64,000 bases of DNA from contig NZ_CP094527.1 in assembly GCF_022811725.1 (NCBI RefSeq), forward strand, positions 4,092,001-4,156,000. The letters are read 5' to 3'. Positions 26,118 through 35,567 of this stretch are shown here, one piece after another (position 1 is the stretch's first letter; each line of letters begins with the position of its first letter). The position numbers and the translations under genes were made by a program. The DNA is from Mucilaginibacter sp. SMC90 (GTDB lineage: Bacteria; Bacteroidota; Bacteroidia; Sphingobacteriales; Sphingobacteriaceae). The notes below the pieces were generated by a model. The model was not told the DNA's origin, made no database searches, and worked only from the letters and a program-made list of their open reading frames with translations.

Positions 26118-28403
26118 TTAGGCGTAACACCGCACTGCAAATATCGCAGCAGGCACGTTACTGCCGGGATGTTCTGTATAAATAATTAATTTTTTAGTGT
26201 GCACCGGAGTTTCCAGCCGGATAATGTTTCGGCTTTGATAGTTATCCATTGCTTCAAATATCAGTTTCCCTTCGCCATCGGTAATGCGGTAATTTCTTAC
26301 GCAGAAAGGCATTACATTTTCGGGATGTGTCATTAAAACGGTTTCCATCGGGTGGTCAAAATCGGTATCAAACACCAGGTGAATACTGCTGATCTGCTGC
26401 TGTTCAGTCCACTCCAGTGTGATGGCAGGTGCCTCGTCTTCCGTTTGGGCTACCCAGGCGTTAGGAGTTAATATTGGCCTGTCAATCCCATTACTTATGC
26501 CTTCTGCATTAAATACATTGAGCGGCGGATTGAACGCAAGTGCTATATTAAAGCCATCGGGTCGACGGCGAGGACACCAAAACTCAAACTCATCTACGCC
26601 AATATCTTCAGGCGGCGTTTGCTTACCATAGTTTGATACTGCTTTATTTACAAGATTAAATACGGAAAGCATGCCGGTAAACCGTTGAGTTGTAAATAAT
26701 AAACCAACTTCGGATTTTCGCTCAAATACCAGGAAAAAGTATTCTGGTTCTTGCACTGTAAATTCAAAATTTACAGTAATGCGGTTTCGCCCTTTCTCAA
26801 GCGTAAACGTTCTTCGAGCGATAACACGATCGGGAGTGAAATTACCGGTAATACTGCTGGTGCGCAGCTCAACTTTAAATTCTGTATCGGTAGCTGCCCG
26901 AAGTTCAAAGGAAACCTGGGGGAATGCGCCCTTATCTACCGGGATTAATTGTGCCGATGCAGTATCTAACGGCAGGAAAAAGGTATTAGCGTCAACAGCC
27001 ATATCAGCAATGTACAATTCACTGCTGGCAGTTATTTGTGCCGATTGCACCAGATCATGTTCATCCTGTAAGGCAATACCAGGTATATACTGACCACTTT
27101 TTATCAGTTGTTTCTGTAATTCGCCGATTTTATCCTTGCTGATAATATCTGCGGGCATTATTCCCTGTACTTTACAAATAGCGGCTGCAATGGCTACCGC
27201 CTGGGCCGCGTGCGCCCCCGTTGCCATTACCCTTGTGGAAGCAAAAGCCACATGACTGGCACTGATGATCCTCCCCGCCAAAAACAAGTTACTGATATTT
27301 TTACTGTACATGCTGCGGTAAGGCATCTGGTAAATTCCCTTACTGTGCCATTGATTGCAGCCGGGCTTTTCGCTAAATACACCATCAGCAGGATGCAAAT
27401 CAATAGACCAGCCCCCGTAGGCTACAGCGTCAAAATGAGTGTTTTGCTTTACAATATCCTGCTGGGTGAGCATATAATCGCCTTCAAAACGCCGGCTTTC
27501 GCGTTTGCCGGGAATAGTACCAACCCACTCTAAAGTAAGGTTTGCGGCCTCGGGGAAGTTACCTGAGTTTTTAATATAATTCCAGGTGCCATATACCACT
27601 TTCCATAGCTCCCATTTTATTTTTTCGGTATCGTGCACGGTATCTAATCTGCCTCCATATTCTATCCACCAAAGTTTACATCCGTACTCCTGCGCATTGA
27701 AGCTGCGGAAACGGGGAATTTTGGTAATATCATCTAAAGCAAAAGCAGGCGGAACGTATTTTACCGGGTGCCCTACATCTTTTGAATAAAAGTAAAGCGA
27801 GTGACCAAGCAATTCGCCATAAGCGGAGGCGGGCGCAAATTTTTCGCCAAACTCATCTTTACTCTCAGCGCCCATACGGAACGCTGCCCCCGAAAGAAAC
27901 CCTACGATACCATCGCCGGAACAATCACAAAACAGAGGTGCGCTTAGTTTGTACCGGGTAGCGTTTTGGCTGCAAAAACCGGTTATAGATTTAATCATGT
28001 CATCAGCCTTTTTCTCTACCTCATAAATCGAGGTATTCAAAAGCAGGCTGATGTTCAGTTCGGCAACTACTTTGTCCAGCAATATGCTGTCAAATATCAA
28101 TGGGTTACCTTCGGGGTTCCGGTACATGTTTTCCACCAGCAGCTCATCAAGAACACCGCCCTCACGGGCCCAGCGGTTATTATTGCCCATGTGCGACGTT
28201 GCACCCAGCACCCATAAACGCACCTCGCTCGAGGCGTTTCCACCAAGCACAGGCCTGTCCTGTACCAGGGTTACTTTTAACCCGGCCCTTGCCGCTGTAA
28301 TTGCGCAGCAAACGCCGGCCAATCCACCACCCACTATCACCAGGTCTGCATCTACTGATACTGATCTCAGCTCACGTTTGGGAACAAATTCTTCTTTTAG
28401 CAT
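26118..28403 (-). CDS. FAD-dependent oxidoreductase, probably cytoplasmic, with C-terminal beta-rich domain
   Basis: The 761-residue protein has no signal peptide. Residues of about 18-50 form the dinucleotide-binding fold (ADLVIVGGGLAGVCCAITAA ending before RAGLKVTLVQ), then GGNASSEVR and FCDCSGDG. These are marks of the FAD_oxidored family. A second flavin contact, FLAGRIISASHVAFASTR, lies near residue 365. From about residue 430 a separate, largely beta-sandwich domain makes up the rest. It looks like a carbohydrate-binding or discoidin-type fold (inference). The gene lies between SusD and the symporter in a tightly spaced operon, so it likely acts on an imported sugar or glycoside. The reaction is not known; oxidation of a sugar hydroxyl is a reasonable guess only. 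Confidence 0.8.
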   Translation of the reverse strand: MLKEEFVPKRELRSVSVDADLVIVGGGLAGVCCAITAARAGLKVTLVQDRPVLGGNASSEVRLWVLGATSHMGNNNRWAREGGVLDELLVENMYRNPEGNPLIFDSILLDKVVAELNISLLLNTSIYEVEKKADDMIKSITGFCSQNATRYKLSAPLFCDCSGDGIVGFLSGAAFRMGAESKDEFGEKFAPASAYGELLGHSLYFYSKDVGHPVKYVPPAFALDDITKIPRFRSFNAQEYGCKLWWIEYGGRLDTVHDTEKIKWELWKVVYGTWNYIKNSGNFPEAANLTLEWVGTIPGKRESRRFEGDYMLTQQDIVKQNTHFDAVAYGGWSIDLHPADGVFSEKPGCNQWHSKGIYQMPYRSMYSKNISNLFLAGRIISASHVAFASTRVMATGAHAAQAVAIAAAICKVQGIMPADIISKDKIGELQKQLIKSGQYIPGIALQDEHDLVQSAQITASSELYIADMAVDANTFFLPLDTASAQLIPVDKGAFPQVSFELRAATDTEFKVELRTSSITGNFTPDRVIARRTFTLEKGRNRITVNFEFTVQEPEYFFLVFERKSEVGLLFTTQRFTGMLSVFNLVNKAVSNYGKQTPPEDIGVDEFEFWCPRRRPDGFNIALAFNPPLNVFNAEGISNGIDRPILTPNAWVAQTEDEAPAITLEWTEQQQISSIHLVFDTDFDHPMETVLMTHPENVMPFCVRNYRITDGEGKLIFEAMDNYQSRNIIRLETPVHTKKLIIYTEHPGSNVPAAIFAVRCYA

Positions 28404-28441
28404 ATATTATTTATCAGAGGTTGATGTCTGTTATTCTGTTG

Positions 28442-30100
28442 TTACCAGCCCGGGTTTTGTACCAAATCTTTGTTCAATGCCAGCTCATTGTAAGGTACTG
28501 CCCACAAGTAATTTTTGGATGGATTAAAAGATCTCGTATCAATTTTAGTTAGTTTAGATGCAAAGGCATCGTATGATGGGATGTCGTTGGCATCAAAAGT
28601 AGGCGTTCCCGGGAACGGATAATCAGCTTTATTGAACGGCACACCATACATTGGTTTGTTGAATACGGATTCTGCTATTTTCCAGCGCAGAAGATCCATA
28701 TAGCGGCGGCCTTCAAAAGCAAACTCAATGCGGCGTTCGCGGCGAAGGATCTTTCTCAAGTCGGCCTGGCCGCCGGCAGTTACAGCCGGATACTGCGTTG
28801 CAGCACTCTGAGGTACACCATAAGCCCGTGCCCTTACCGAATTGATAGCATCCAGTACCGTCTGATCTATCTGGTTCAATTCAATTTTAGCTTCTGCATA
28901 TATGAGCAATATTTCGGCGTAGCGTAGTACGATCTGGTCAAGATCAACTTTGTTATAATTGGCCAATTGGCTGTCATCAATGGTTTTCATCCATAAATAC
29001 CCGGTATAGCTGGCAAAAGGATTGGCCGAGCTCTTATTGTCTTTATTAGCTACCTTTTTATTAGCACTGGTACTAAATACCATTGTACTGTCAGGGTGGT
29101 TTTGATAAACATAGCCCAGCCAGGTAGTGCCCGGCGTTACAATAGTAGCCTTAAGGCGTGGATCGCGGTTATCAAACGGGTGCAGAGGATCATACAGAGG
29201 CGATTTATCAATGGTCTTTCCGTCGGTGCATTCATAGCTGTCAATTAGCTCAACAGTGGGAATATTGGAGGCGTAACCACCGGCAAGGCGCGATAACGTA
29301 TATTGGATATCATATGTAGTTCCGTAAACAAGTGAACGCGGGAAAGACAGCATTACTTCCGAACTGTGCTGCCCTACACGCAGGAACAAGTTACGATAGG
29401 AAGGATAAAGGTTATAAGTTTTCATGTTGATCACTTCCTGGGCGGCAGCGGCGGCGGTAGCCCAGTCGTTCATAGAAATTGCGAGGCGGGCTTTTATACC
29501 TAATGCAGCACCTTTGGTAAAATACTGTAAACCTGTAGTGTAAGCAGCCGGCAGTACCGAAGCGGCAAAATCAAATTCGCTATAAATGAACTTTTGAACA
29601 TCTGCTACCGGTGTGCGTTTAATTTTGTACGAGTCTTCAAGCGAAAGTGTGGTAGTGATCAGCGGCACATCGCCAAAGTGTACAATAAGTAACGCATACT
29701 CCCAGGCGCGGGCAAAGCGGGCTTGTGCTTCCACTTGCTTGCGATAATCGGCGCTAATATCTTGTGCTTTGTTAATATTATCAAGGATACCATTGGCACG
29801 TGCGATGCCTTTATAACTTGTTAACCACAGGTTGTTAAAATTAGATGACTGGATGGTAGCTGTACCATGAATAATTTCGTTGCCCTGGCTGGTACGGTTC
29901 CAGTAATTATCTGTCCACTCTTCTGAGTCCTGTACATAAAGGGAGCCATTGTATAGAGCTGCTACAGCTGCATCAAGCTCTATTTTGTTAGAATAAAAAG
30001 TTTCGCTGCTGGGGCTATCCAGCGGAAAGCGGTCTAATTTTTTGCAGCCGGCAAAAGTGAGCAACAGCAGTACAATAAGGGCTAAATATGGTCTTTTCAT
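28442..30100 (-). CDS. SusD/RagB-family surface glycan-binding lipoprotein
   Basis: The 552-residue protein forms the lid of a SusCD outer-membrane glycan importer. Its lipoprotein signal MKRPYLALIVLLLLTFAGC gives acylated Cys19. The typical N-terminal motif follows (LDRFPLDSPSSETFYSN). TPR-like helices with ARFARAWEYALLIVHFGDVP are characteristic of SusD proteins. The C-terminal RagB region carries ILRYAEILLIYAEAKIE, INSVRARAY, ILRRERRIEFAFEGRRYMDLLRW and a final AVPYNELALNKDLVQNPGW. It starts 12 bases after SusC and the two are surely co-expressed. The ligand is probably a galactan or rhamnogalacturonan fragment, judging from the enzymes downstream. Confidence 0.93.
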   Translation of the reverse strand: MKRPYLALIVLLLLTFAGCKKLDRFPLDSPSSETFYSNKIELDAAVAALYNGSLYVQDSEEWTDNYWNRTSQGNEIIHGTATIQSSNFNNLWLTSYKGIARANGILDNINKAQDISADYRKQVEAQARFARAWEYALLIVHFGDVPLITTTLSLEDSYKIKRTPVADVQKFIYSEFDFAASVLPAAYTTGLQYFTKGAALGIKARLAISMNDWATAAAAAQEVINMKTYNLYPSYRNLFLRVGQHSSEVMLSFPRSLVYGTTYDIQYTLSRLAGGYASNIPTVELIDSYECTDGKTIDKSPLYDPLHPFDNRDPRLKATIVTPGTTWLGYVYQNHPDSTMVFSTSANKKVANKDNKSSANPFASYTGYLWMKTIDDSQLANYNKVDLDQIVLRYAEILLIYAEAKIELNQIDQTVLDAINSVRARAYGVPQSAATQYPAVTAGGQADLRKILRRERRIEFAFEGRRYMDLLRWKIAESVFNKPMYGVPFNKADYPFPGTPTFDANDIPSYDAFASKLTKIDTRSFNPSKNYLWAVPYNELALNKDLVQNPGW

Positions 30101-30112
30101 TTTCTGTTGTGA

Positions 30113-33100
30113 TTAAAAGGTTACGTTTACGCCTGTGAAATAGGTGGTAACCGGCGTGTTATTGCCTTTGGTAACTTCAGGGTCCCAGCCTTTGGGGTAA
30201 TTGCTGACCGTAAAAGCATCGGTAGCACTTACAAACACACGGGCGCTTTTTACACCTATGTATTTTAGCAATGATGGTTTAAAGGTGTAACCCATTGTTA
30301 CATCCTTCAGCCTGAAATAAGCAGCGTTAAATAACCAGAAGTTTGAGTTAGGCGTATAGTTAACGTTGATATTGCTGTAGCTCAGACGCGGATATTTGGC
30401 ATTAGGGTTATCGGGCGTCCAATAGTTGCCTACGTAGGATGTATTTACGTTTCCATAGTTATCCAAGAAGGGCTGAACAATATCTGCCGTCATCTTACCG
30501 GTTTGTTTACCCACACCCTGGAACGAAAAGCCAAAATCAATGTTCTTGTATTTAATGCTGGCATTACCTCCGTACAAATACCGTGGCAGTGAATTGCCCA
30601 GCGGCACCTGGTCTTTATCGGCAGTGATCTTACCATCGCCATTGATATCTGCATATTTAATATCGCCTGGCTTTTCGCCGCCGGTAAGCTTGGCCGATGT
30701 GGCTACATCATTGGCGTCTTTAAAATATCCCTGCGCCTGGTAACCATACCACACATTATATGGCTGCCCTTCAAGCAGTGCCTGAGCGCCCAGCGTGGAT
30801 GTTCCTTTCAGGTCCACGATCTTATTAGTATAATCGGACAGGTTAACCGAGATGCTGTATTTCCAGTCCTTACCTATCCTGTCATTCCAGCCTATTTGCA
30901 ACTCCCAGCCTTTGTTAAGCATTTTGCCCCCGTTTTGTGAAGTGGCCAATAAACCGGTGTTAAGCGGAATAGGAAGATTAAGCAAAATGTTGTATGTTTT
31001 TTTATCGAAATAATCGGCAGTTACCGCCAGGCGGTTATTCAGGAAAGCCATATCTAAACCGATATCAAAATCCTGCTTGGTTTCCCATGTAATACCTTTC
31101 ACCGCATAGTAAAGCTGATTGCCGGCAGTAACCGGTACAATCTGACCGGCACTATTATAAAACAGCACCGGGCTTAAATTAATGAGCGACTGGTAGCTAT
31201 AGTTGCCGATTTGCTGGTTGCCGTTCCTGCCCCATGATCCGCGCAATTTCAGGAAGGAAAATGGCAGCTTGTCTTTAAAGGCTTCTTCTTCGGTAACTAC
31301 CCAACCTGCGGATACCGAAGGGAAGAAACCCCAGCGGTTGCCCGGTGCAAAGCGTGACGAGCCATCATAACGGGCGTTGGCCTGCAACAGATATTTACCT
31401 TTGTAGCTGTAAGCTAAGCGGCCAAAAAATGAACGCAACGCGCTTTCATCAGCATTGCCATTATTGGTGGCGTTGGTTTTAGAGCCTGCATCAAGTACCT
31501 GGTAATTAGGTAAAACATAGCCATCGCGATACTCACCGGTATTTTCATTATGGAAAGTATTGTTCTCGTAACCCAGCAAAGCGCTTACGTTATGATTGCC
31601 GGCAATGGTGATCTGATAATTGGCCAATGCCTGCATATTGATAGCCTGCGCATAGGTTTGCGTTTGGGTAAGTGAGTTGGTATTGCCACTGGTATTTACC
31701 ACCAATGTAGGATCGGTTGGCGCGGTATAAGTAACAATTTTTGAAAACGCGCTGTTATTGCCGAAACCCAGTTGCGGCGCAAATACACCACTCAGTTTTA
31801 ATCCTTTAACGGGATTGAAATTTAATTGAAGCCTGGCATTAAACTGGTTGGCGCGGTTATCTGTAAGTCCTCCCAGGCTATTAAGAGCAATGGGGTTGCC
31901 TCCATCTTTACCGGGAGCATAACGTCCATCGGTATAGTAATCATCATAAATAGCCGGCAACTGGCGCACCAGCCAAACGCCGGTACGTGTTGGTGTGAGG
32001 TATTCATTGCGAAGATAAGCCAAGTCTACATTAGCATTTAATTTATCATTGATCCTGAGATCATTATTTGCCCTGATTGAATAGCGGTTAAATGAACGTC
32101 CCGGCTCCAATGAGGCCTGGTTAGTATATCCGGCCATCACCTTTGTTTTTACATTTTTGGAGCCAACGCTAATGTCAATATCATGCTGCTGCTGAAAAGC
32201 ATAGTTTTTGAAAAAGTCTTTTTGCCAATCTGTGTTTGGGTATTTGTCGGGATCAGAGGCATGAAGTGAAGCAAAATTCTGGATCACGCTGGCATCATAG
32301 ATCGGTGATGCACCATCATTTACCTTCATTTCATTAAACAAACTCATATAAGTAGGTGCATCCACAAATGATGGAGTGCTGGTAGCCCTTTGCCATCCAA
32401 AATTGGCGTTGTAGCCAATAATAGCCTGTCCTTCTTTGGCGCGTTTGGTAGTTACCAAGATAACGCCGGCTGCCGCGCGGGAACCGTAAATGGCCGAAGA
32501 AGCAGCATCTTTAAGCACAGATATATTTTCCACATTATCTGGGTTTACAGCATCAAGACTGCCCGGTACGCCATCAATAATCACCAGCGGATCATTAACA
32601 CCCAAAGTTGTTACCCCTCTTATTAATATGGTGGCACTGCTACCGGGTGCACCTGAATTACGCGTTACCGCCACACCCGGAATAGCGCCCTGCAAGGCCT
32701 GACTCAATTGTGTTGTTTTACGTTCATCTATTAGGGTACCACTTAGTGTACTTACAGAGCCGGTAAGGTCTTTTTTTGCTGTAGTGCCATAACCTACAAC
32801 TACCACTTCGTCCAGCTTGCCGCCATTTCTTTCAAGGGTGATAGCGCTGAAGGCTTTAAATGAGCTTAGGTCTGCCTCCTGTGTTTTATAACCTATATAA
32901 GAGATACGAACTTTATTTGCCTTATTGTGCGATGTGATAGAGAAGTTACCTCCCGTATCTGTCATTGCCCCTTTTTGTTCGGCTGTTAAATAAACGGTAG
33001 CTCCGGTAAGCGGAGATCCGGTTTCATCGCTGATCTTTCCTTTAATAACTTGCTGCGCCTGAGCAACACTCAAACCGGTTGCTATAACCAGTATGAAAAG

Positions 33101-33121
33101 ACTAAAAAACCTGCGCATCAT
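30113..33121 (-). CDS. SusC/RagA-family TonB-dependent glycan transporter
   Basis: This 1002-residue outer-membrane barrel is the first gene of the minus-strand cluster. The signal peptide ends in SVAQAQ. A carboxypeptidase-like domain spans about residues 25-105 (VIKGKISDETGSPLTGATVYL) and is followed by the SusC linker LDEVVVVGYGTTAKKDLTGSV. A plug domain follows (about 110-230; SQALQGAIPGVAVTRNSG, ILIRG, LKDAASSAIYGSRAAAGVI). The C-terminal half is a 22-strand barrel with DINGDGKITADKDQVPLGNSLP, and it ends in an aromatic strand. Two ATG codons stand in tandem at 33121 and 33118. The 5' region shared with the LacI gene contains two operator-like sites, so the LacI protein likely controls this operon. 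Confidence 0.94.
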   Translation of the reverse strand: MMRRFFSLFILVIATGLSVAQAQQVIKGKISDETGSPLTGATVYLTAEQKGAMTDTGGNFSITSHNKANKVRISYIGYKTQEADLSSFKAFSAITLERNGGKLDEVVVVGYGTTAKKDLTGSVSTLSGTLIDERKTTQLSQALQGAIPGVAVTRNSGAPGSSATILIRGVTTLGVNDPLVIIDGVPGSLDAVNPDNVENISVLKDAASSAIYGSRAAAGVILVTTKRAKEGQAIIGYNANFGWQRATSTPSFVDAPTYMSLFNEMKVNDGASPIYDASVIQNFASLHASDPDKYPNTDWQKDFFKNYAFQQQHDIDISVGSKNVKTKVMAGYTNQASLEPGRSFNRYSIRANNDLRINDKLNANVDLAYLRNEYLTPTRTGVWLVRQLPAIYDDYYTDGRYAPGKDGGNPIALNSLGGLTDNRANQFNARLQLNFNPVKGLKLSGVFAPQLGFGNNSAFSKIVTYTAPTDPTLVVNTSGNTNSLTQTQTYAQAINMQALANYQITIAGNHNVSALLGYENNTFHNENTGEYRDGYVLPNYQVLDAGSKTNATNNGNADESALRSFFGRLAYSYKGKYLLQANARYDGSSRFAPGNRWGFFPSVSAGWVVTEEEAFKDKLPFSFLKLRGSWGRNGNQQIGNYSYQSLINLSPVLFYNSAGQIVPVTAGNQLYYAVKGITWETKQDFDIGLDMAFLNNRLAVTADYFDKKTYNILLNLPIPLNTGLLATSQNGGKMLNKGWELQIGWNDRIGKDWKYSISVNLSDYTNKIVDLKGTSTLGAQALLEGQPYNVWYGYQAQGYFKDANDVATSAKLTGGEKPGDIKYADINGDGKITADKDQVPLGNSLPRYLYGGNASIKYKNIDFGFSFQGVGKQTGKMTADIVQPFLDNYGNVNTSYVGNYWTPDNPNAKYPRLSYSNINVNYTPNSNFWLFNAAYFRLKDVTMGYTFKPSLLKYIGVKSARVFVSATDAFTVSNYPKGWDPEVTKGNNTPVTTYFTGVNVTF

Positions 33122-33316
33122 TATACCGATTATTTAAGTTGAATAATGATTTGTTGCTGGGGTAAGCCTGAACGGCCAAAGCATAACTGAATAAGTAATT
33201 TTTTTTCATTTGAAACTGTTTGTAGAGCAATGTAACTGCCCTGTGTGTTTATAATGGTTGTCCGAAAATAGGGTGCTTATAATTGATCAGCCGACAAAAA
33301 GGGCGACAAATTAAAT

Positions 33317-33330
33317 TGGGAACGCTCCCA
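33317..33330. promoter_or_regulatory. LacI-type operator 1 (TGGGAACGCTCCCA)
   Basis: The half-sites TGGGA and TCCCA flank a central CG in the near-palindrome typical of LacI-family operators. The site lies in the divergent SusC-lacI intergenic region. Confidence 0.65.
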
Positions 33331-33334
33331 TTTT

Positions 33335-33348
33335 TGGAAACGCTCCCA
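33335..33348. promoter_or_regulatory. LacI-type operator 2 (TGGAAACGCTCCCA)
   Basis: It is a near-copy of operator 1, one base different, with centres 18 bases apart. The pair suggests cooperative binding of two LacI-type dimers. Confidence 0.6.
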
Positions 33349-33393
33349 TAACAAAACTGTCCCAATGTTGTCCCAACTTGTTGCAAGGATGCT

Positions 33394-33401
33394 TAAGTTT
33401 G
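33394..33401 (+). promoter_or_regulatory. -7 element TAAGTTTG just before the LacI gene
   Basis: This is a perfect TAnnTTTG match that ends 6 bases before the ATG at 33408. If used, the transcript would start at or next to the start codon. A TTG 23 bases upstream is a weak -33 candidate. Confidence 0.35.
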
Positions 33402-33407
33402 TTTTAC

Positions 33408-34421
33408 ATGAAAAATCATCAAACCACCATTTTCGATATTGCCAGGGAATTGGGAATTTCCAAGTCGACGGTTTCAAGAGCGCTAACCGGTCATCCTAAT
33501 GTGCACGCCTCAACACGGGAGAAGGTATTGAAACTTGCAGGCGACCTGGAATATCAGCGTAACATGTACTCTATCGGTTTGATGAAAAAGCGCAGTCATA
33601 CTATCGGGATCCTTGTGCCTGAATTTACGAGATCGTTTTTTCCGCAGGTGATCATTGGCGCGCAGGAACGGGCAAAGGAAGCGGGCTACAACCTTATCAT
33701 TGCCCAATCGGACGAAAGCTACGAAACAGAGGTTGCCAACGCCAAGGTAATGCTGGCTTACCAGGTAGATGGCCTGCTGGTATCAATGACCCGGGAAACC
33801 AATAACTTTGATCATTTAAAAATTTTTCAGCGCAAGGGAATCCCAATTGTGTTTTTTAACCGGGTGTGCGATGAAATGATTGTACCCAAGGTAATTGTAG
33901 AAGACTACGAAGGCGCTTATGCTGCTGTACAACATCTTATTGACCGCGGCCGGAAGCGGATTGCCCACCTATCCGGCCCGGAATCACTAAGTATTTCACA
34001 CCGGAGAAAATCCGGATATATGGATGCTTTAAAGAAAAACAATATACAGGCAGATAACGATCTCATTGTACACTATGACCTTTCGCTCCCAAAAGTGAAG
34101 ATCTATGTCAATTACTTTTTGACTTTACCTGATCGCCCGGATGCCATTTTTTGTATCAATGACCCAACGGCAATCGAAACCATCCGCATTATAAAAGAAA
34201 GCGGATTGAGGATTCCTGAAGATATTGCAGTTGTTGGCTTCAGTAACGATTACGTTTCGCACCTTATAGAACCGCCGCTAACCACCGTTGAACAACCCAT
34301 AAGCGAAATGGGCCGTACCGCTGCCGACCTGCTGCTTAAACAGATAGAACTATCAGTAGAGCAATGGAAGGCACCCACTGTGGTATTGAAAACCAAATTA
34401 ATTGTACGAAACTCAAGTTAA
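33408..34421 (+). CDS. LacI-family transcriptional regulator
   Basis: The 337-residue regulator starts at the ATG at 33408 (MKNHQTTIFDIARELGISKS); the frame is open to 33378, but the extra ten residues have no place in the family. The helix-turn-helix and hinge cover residues 1-60 (GISKSTVSRALTGHPNVHASTREKVLKLA). A two-lobed periplasmic-binding-protein-like sensor domain follows (about 61-335), with HTIGILVPEF, the VDGLLVSMTRE strand, HLIDRGRKRIAHLSGP and a C-terminal IPEDIAVVGFSND plus PLTTVEQP. It is divergent from SusC. Two LacI-type operators lie 60-91 bases before its start, so it likely regulates both itself and the SusC operon in response to a sugar from galactan or rhamnogalacturonan breakdown. 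The ligand is not identifiable. Confidence 0.92.
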   Translation: MKNHQTTIFDIARELGISKSTVSRALTGHPNVHASTREKVLKLAGDLEYQRNMYSIGLMKKRSHTIGILVPEFTRSFFPQVIIGAQERAKEAGYNLIIAQSDESYETEVANAKVMLAYQVDGLLVSMTRETNNFDHLKIFQRKGIPIVFFNRVCDEMIVPKVIVEDYEGAYAAVQHLIDRGRKRIAHLSGPESLSISHRRKSGYMDALKKNNIQADNDLIVHYDLSLPKVKIYVNYFLTLPDRPDAIFCINDPTAIETIRIIKESGLRIPEDIAVVGFSNDYVSHLIEPPLTTVEQPISEMGRTAADLLLKQIELSVEQWKAPTVVLKTKLIVRNSS

Positions 34422-34455
34422 GCCAGTCGCGACGCCCTGATCATCATAATTAATA

Positions 34456-35247
34456 TTAGCTATTCAAATAGTTTATAACCGTATCATGAAATATTTTCGG
34501 CTGCTCAAAATTAAATAAATGGCCCGCGCCGGGAATGATCTTGAGCGTGGAGCCGCTTAACCCTTCATGTAGTGCCATTGCATCGCTCAATTGCGCAAAA
34601 ACATCCAGTTCGCCCGTAATGATCAATGGGCCAGCCTTAACGTCCTTCAATTTCGGTGTTGCGTCAAAAGCCCTTTGCGCCAGGTATTGGTTTCTCCAGG
34701 CATACAATGGCTGCTGTTCGGGGTCGTTTTCATCATATTGCAGGTAAGCTTCGTTACCAGGAACAGATAAAAAACTATTGGAGAATAACCAGGGCGCAAT
34801 CAGCTCAAACATTTGCTTTGTAGTGATACCGCCTTCATAAACTTCCAATACCGCATCTACGTACAAACGGATCTGTGTGTTGAGTTTAGCACAGGATGCC
34901 GCAATAATGAGCTTATCTATCTTTTGAGGATATTTTAATGCAAACTGCAAAGCTATCTGCCCTCCCATCGAAAAACCCAGGATATGCGCTTGCGATATCT
35001 GCAAGGCGTCCATTAACCCGGCCAAATCATCGGCAAACAGTTCCATGCTATATGCTTCTTCAGGAGCATCCGTACGCCCGATACCCCGGGTATCAAAAAT
35101 GATTACCCGAAACTGTGCCGAAAGCGGCTCGATACTGGCTTGCCAAAAAGTACGGTCTCCTCCAAGGCCACTGACCAGGATGAGAGGAAAGCCCTGACCA
35201 TGAATTTCATAATAGATGTTTATGTTATTTGATAACAGATGAGGCAT
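34456..35247 (-). CDS. Alpha/beta hydrolase
   Basis: The 263-residue protein has the full alpha/beta-hydrolase pattern. It starts with YEIHGQGFPLILVSGLGGD, an oxyanion-hole region. The nucleophile elbow is GFSMGG (Ser at about residue 94), the acid is Asp in ITGELDVF (about 214) and the base is His in GAGHLF (about 243). No signal peptide is present, so it should act in the cytoplasm. The family includes esterases, lactonases such as 3-oxoadipate enol-lactonase, and peroxidases. The sequence resembles the enol-lactonase side, but the reaction cannot be fixed. It ends convergently 34 bases from the LacI gene and has no evident link to the glycan locus. Confidence 0.82.
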   Translation of the reverse strand: MPHLLSNNINIYYEIHGQGFPLILVSGLGGDRTFWQASIEPLSAQFRVIIFDTRGIGRTDAPEEAYSMELFADDLAGLMDALQISQAHILGFSMGGQIALQFALKYPQKIDKLIIAASCAKLNTQIRLYVDAVLEVYEGGITTKQMFELIAPWLFSNSFLSVPGNEAYLQYDENDPEQQPLYAWRNQYLAQRAFDATPKLKDVKAGPLIITGELDVFAQLSDAMALHEGLSGSTLKIIPGAGHLFNFEQPKIFHDTVINYLNS

Positions 35248-35345
35248 AAGGCAAAATTATAAATTATGCTCCAATTTGCTTTTGGCGTTTTGTAAACTCG
35301 TTTGCATGTGTCGGTTAACCTGTTTTTTGATTTGATCCGGATATC

Positions 35346-35567
35346 TCAAACCGATAATGTGTTGCGATCCCTTCCCATTTTTTCTGTTATTGTTTTCCCA
35401 AAACATGCTAAAGCCGGGTTAACCCTCGGTGCCACTGTAGATCTTTCCGGGATCAGCCAACTATTGTAATGCTCCTGGTTTTTTAGGCTCGAAAGATAAT
35501 TAAAAACCTCTTTCTGGGATTTATTGATCACTAACTCTGCCGATGTATTTATACCTTTCGATGTAAA
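35346..35567 (-). pseudogene. Fragment of an SRPBCC (polyketide cyclase-like) protein
   Basis: The segment from TSAELVINKSQKEVFNYL through SSLKNQEHYNSW matches the N-terminal pattern of small SRPBCC proteins, which normally run for about 150 residues. Here the similarity is lost after SWLI and the frame stops about 30 residues later. No ATG precedes it, and its 5' part overlaps the Crp-like fragment in another frame. It is read as a decayed remnant created by deletion. Confidence 0.4.

Noticed and set aside
28051..28527. 158-codon open frame opposite the FAD oxidoreductase and SusD end
   Set aside because: It spans two well-supported genes on the other strand and has no coherent protein features.
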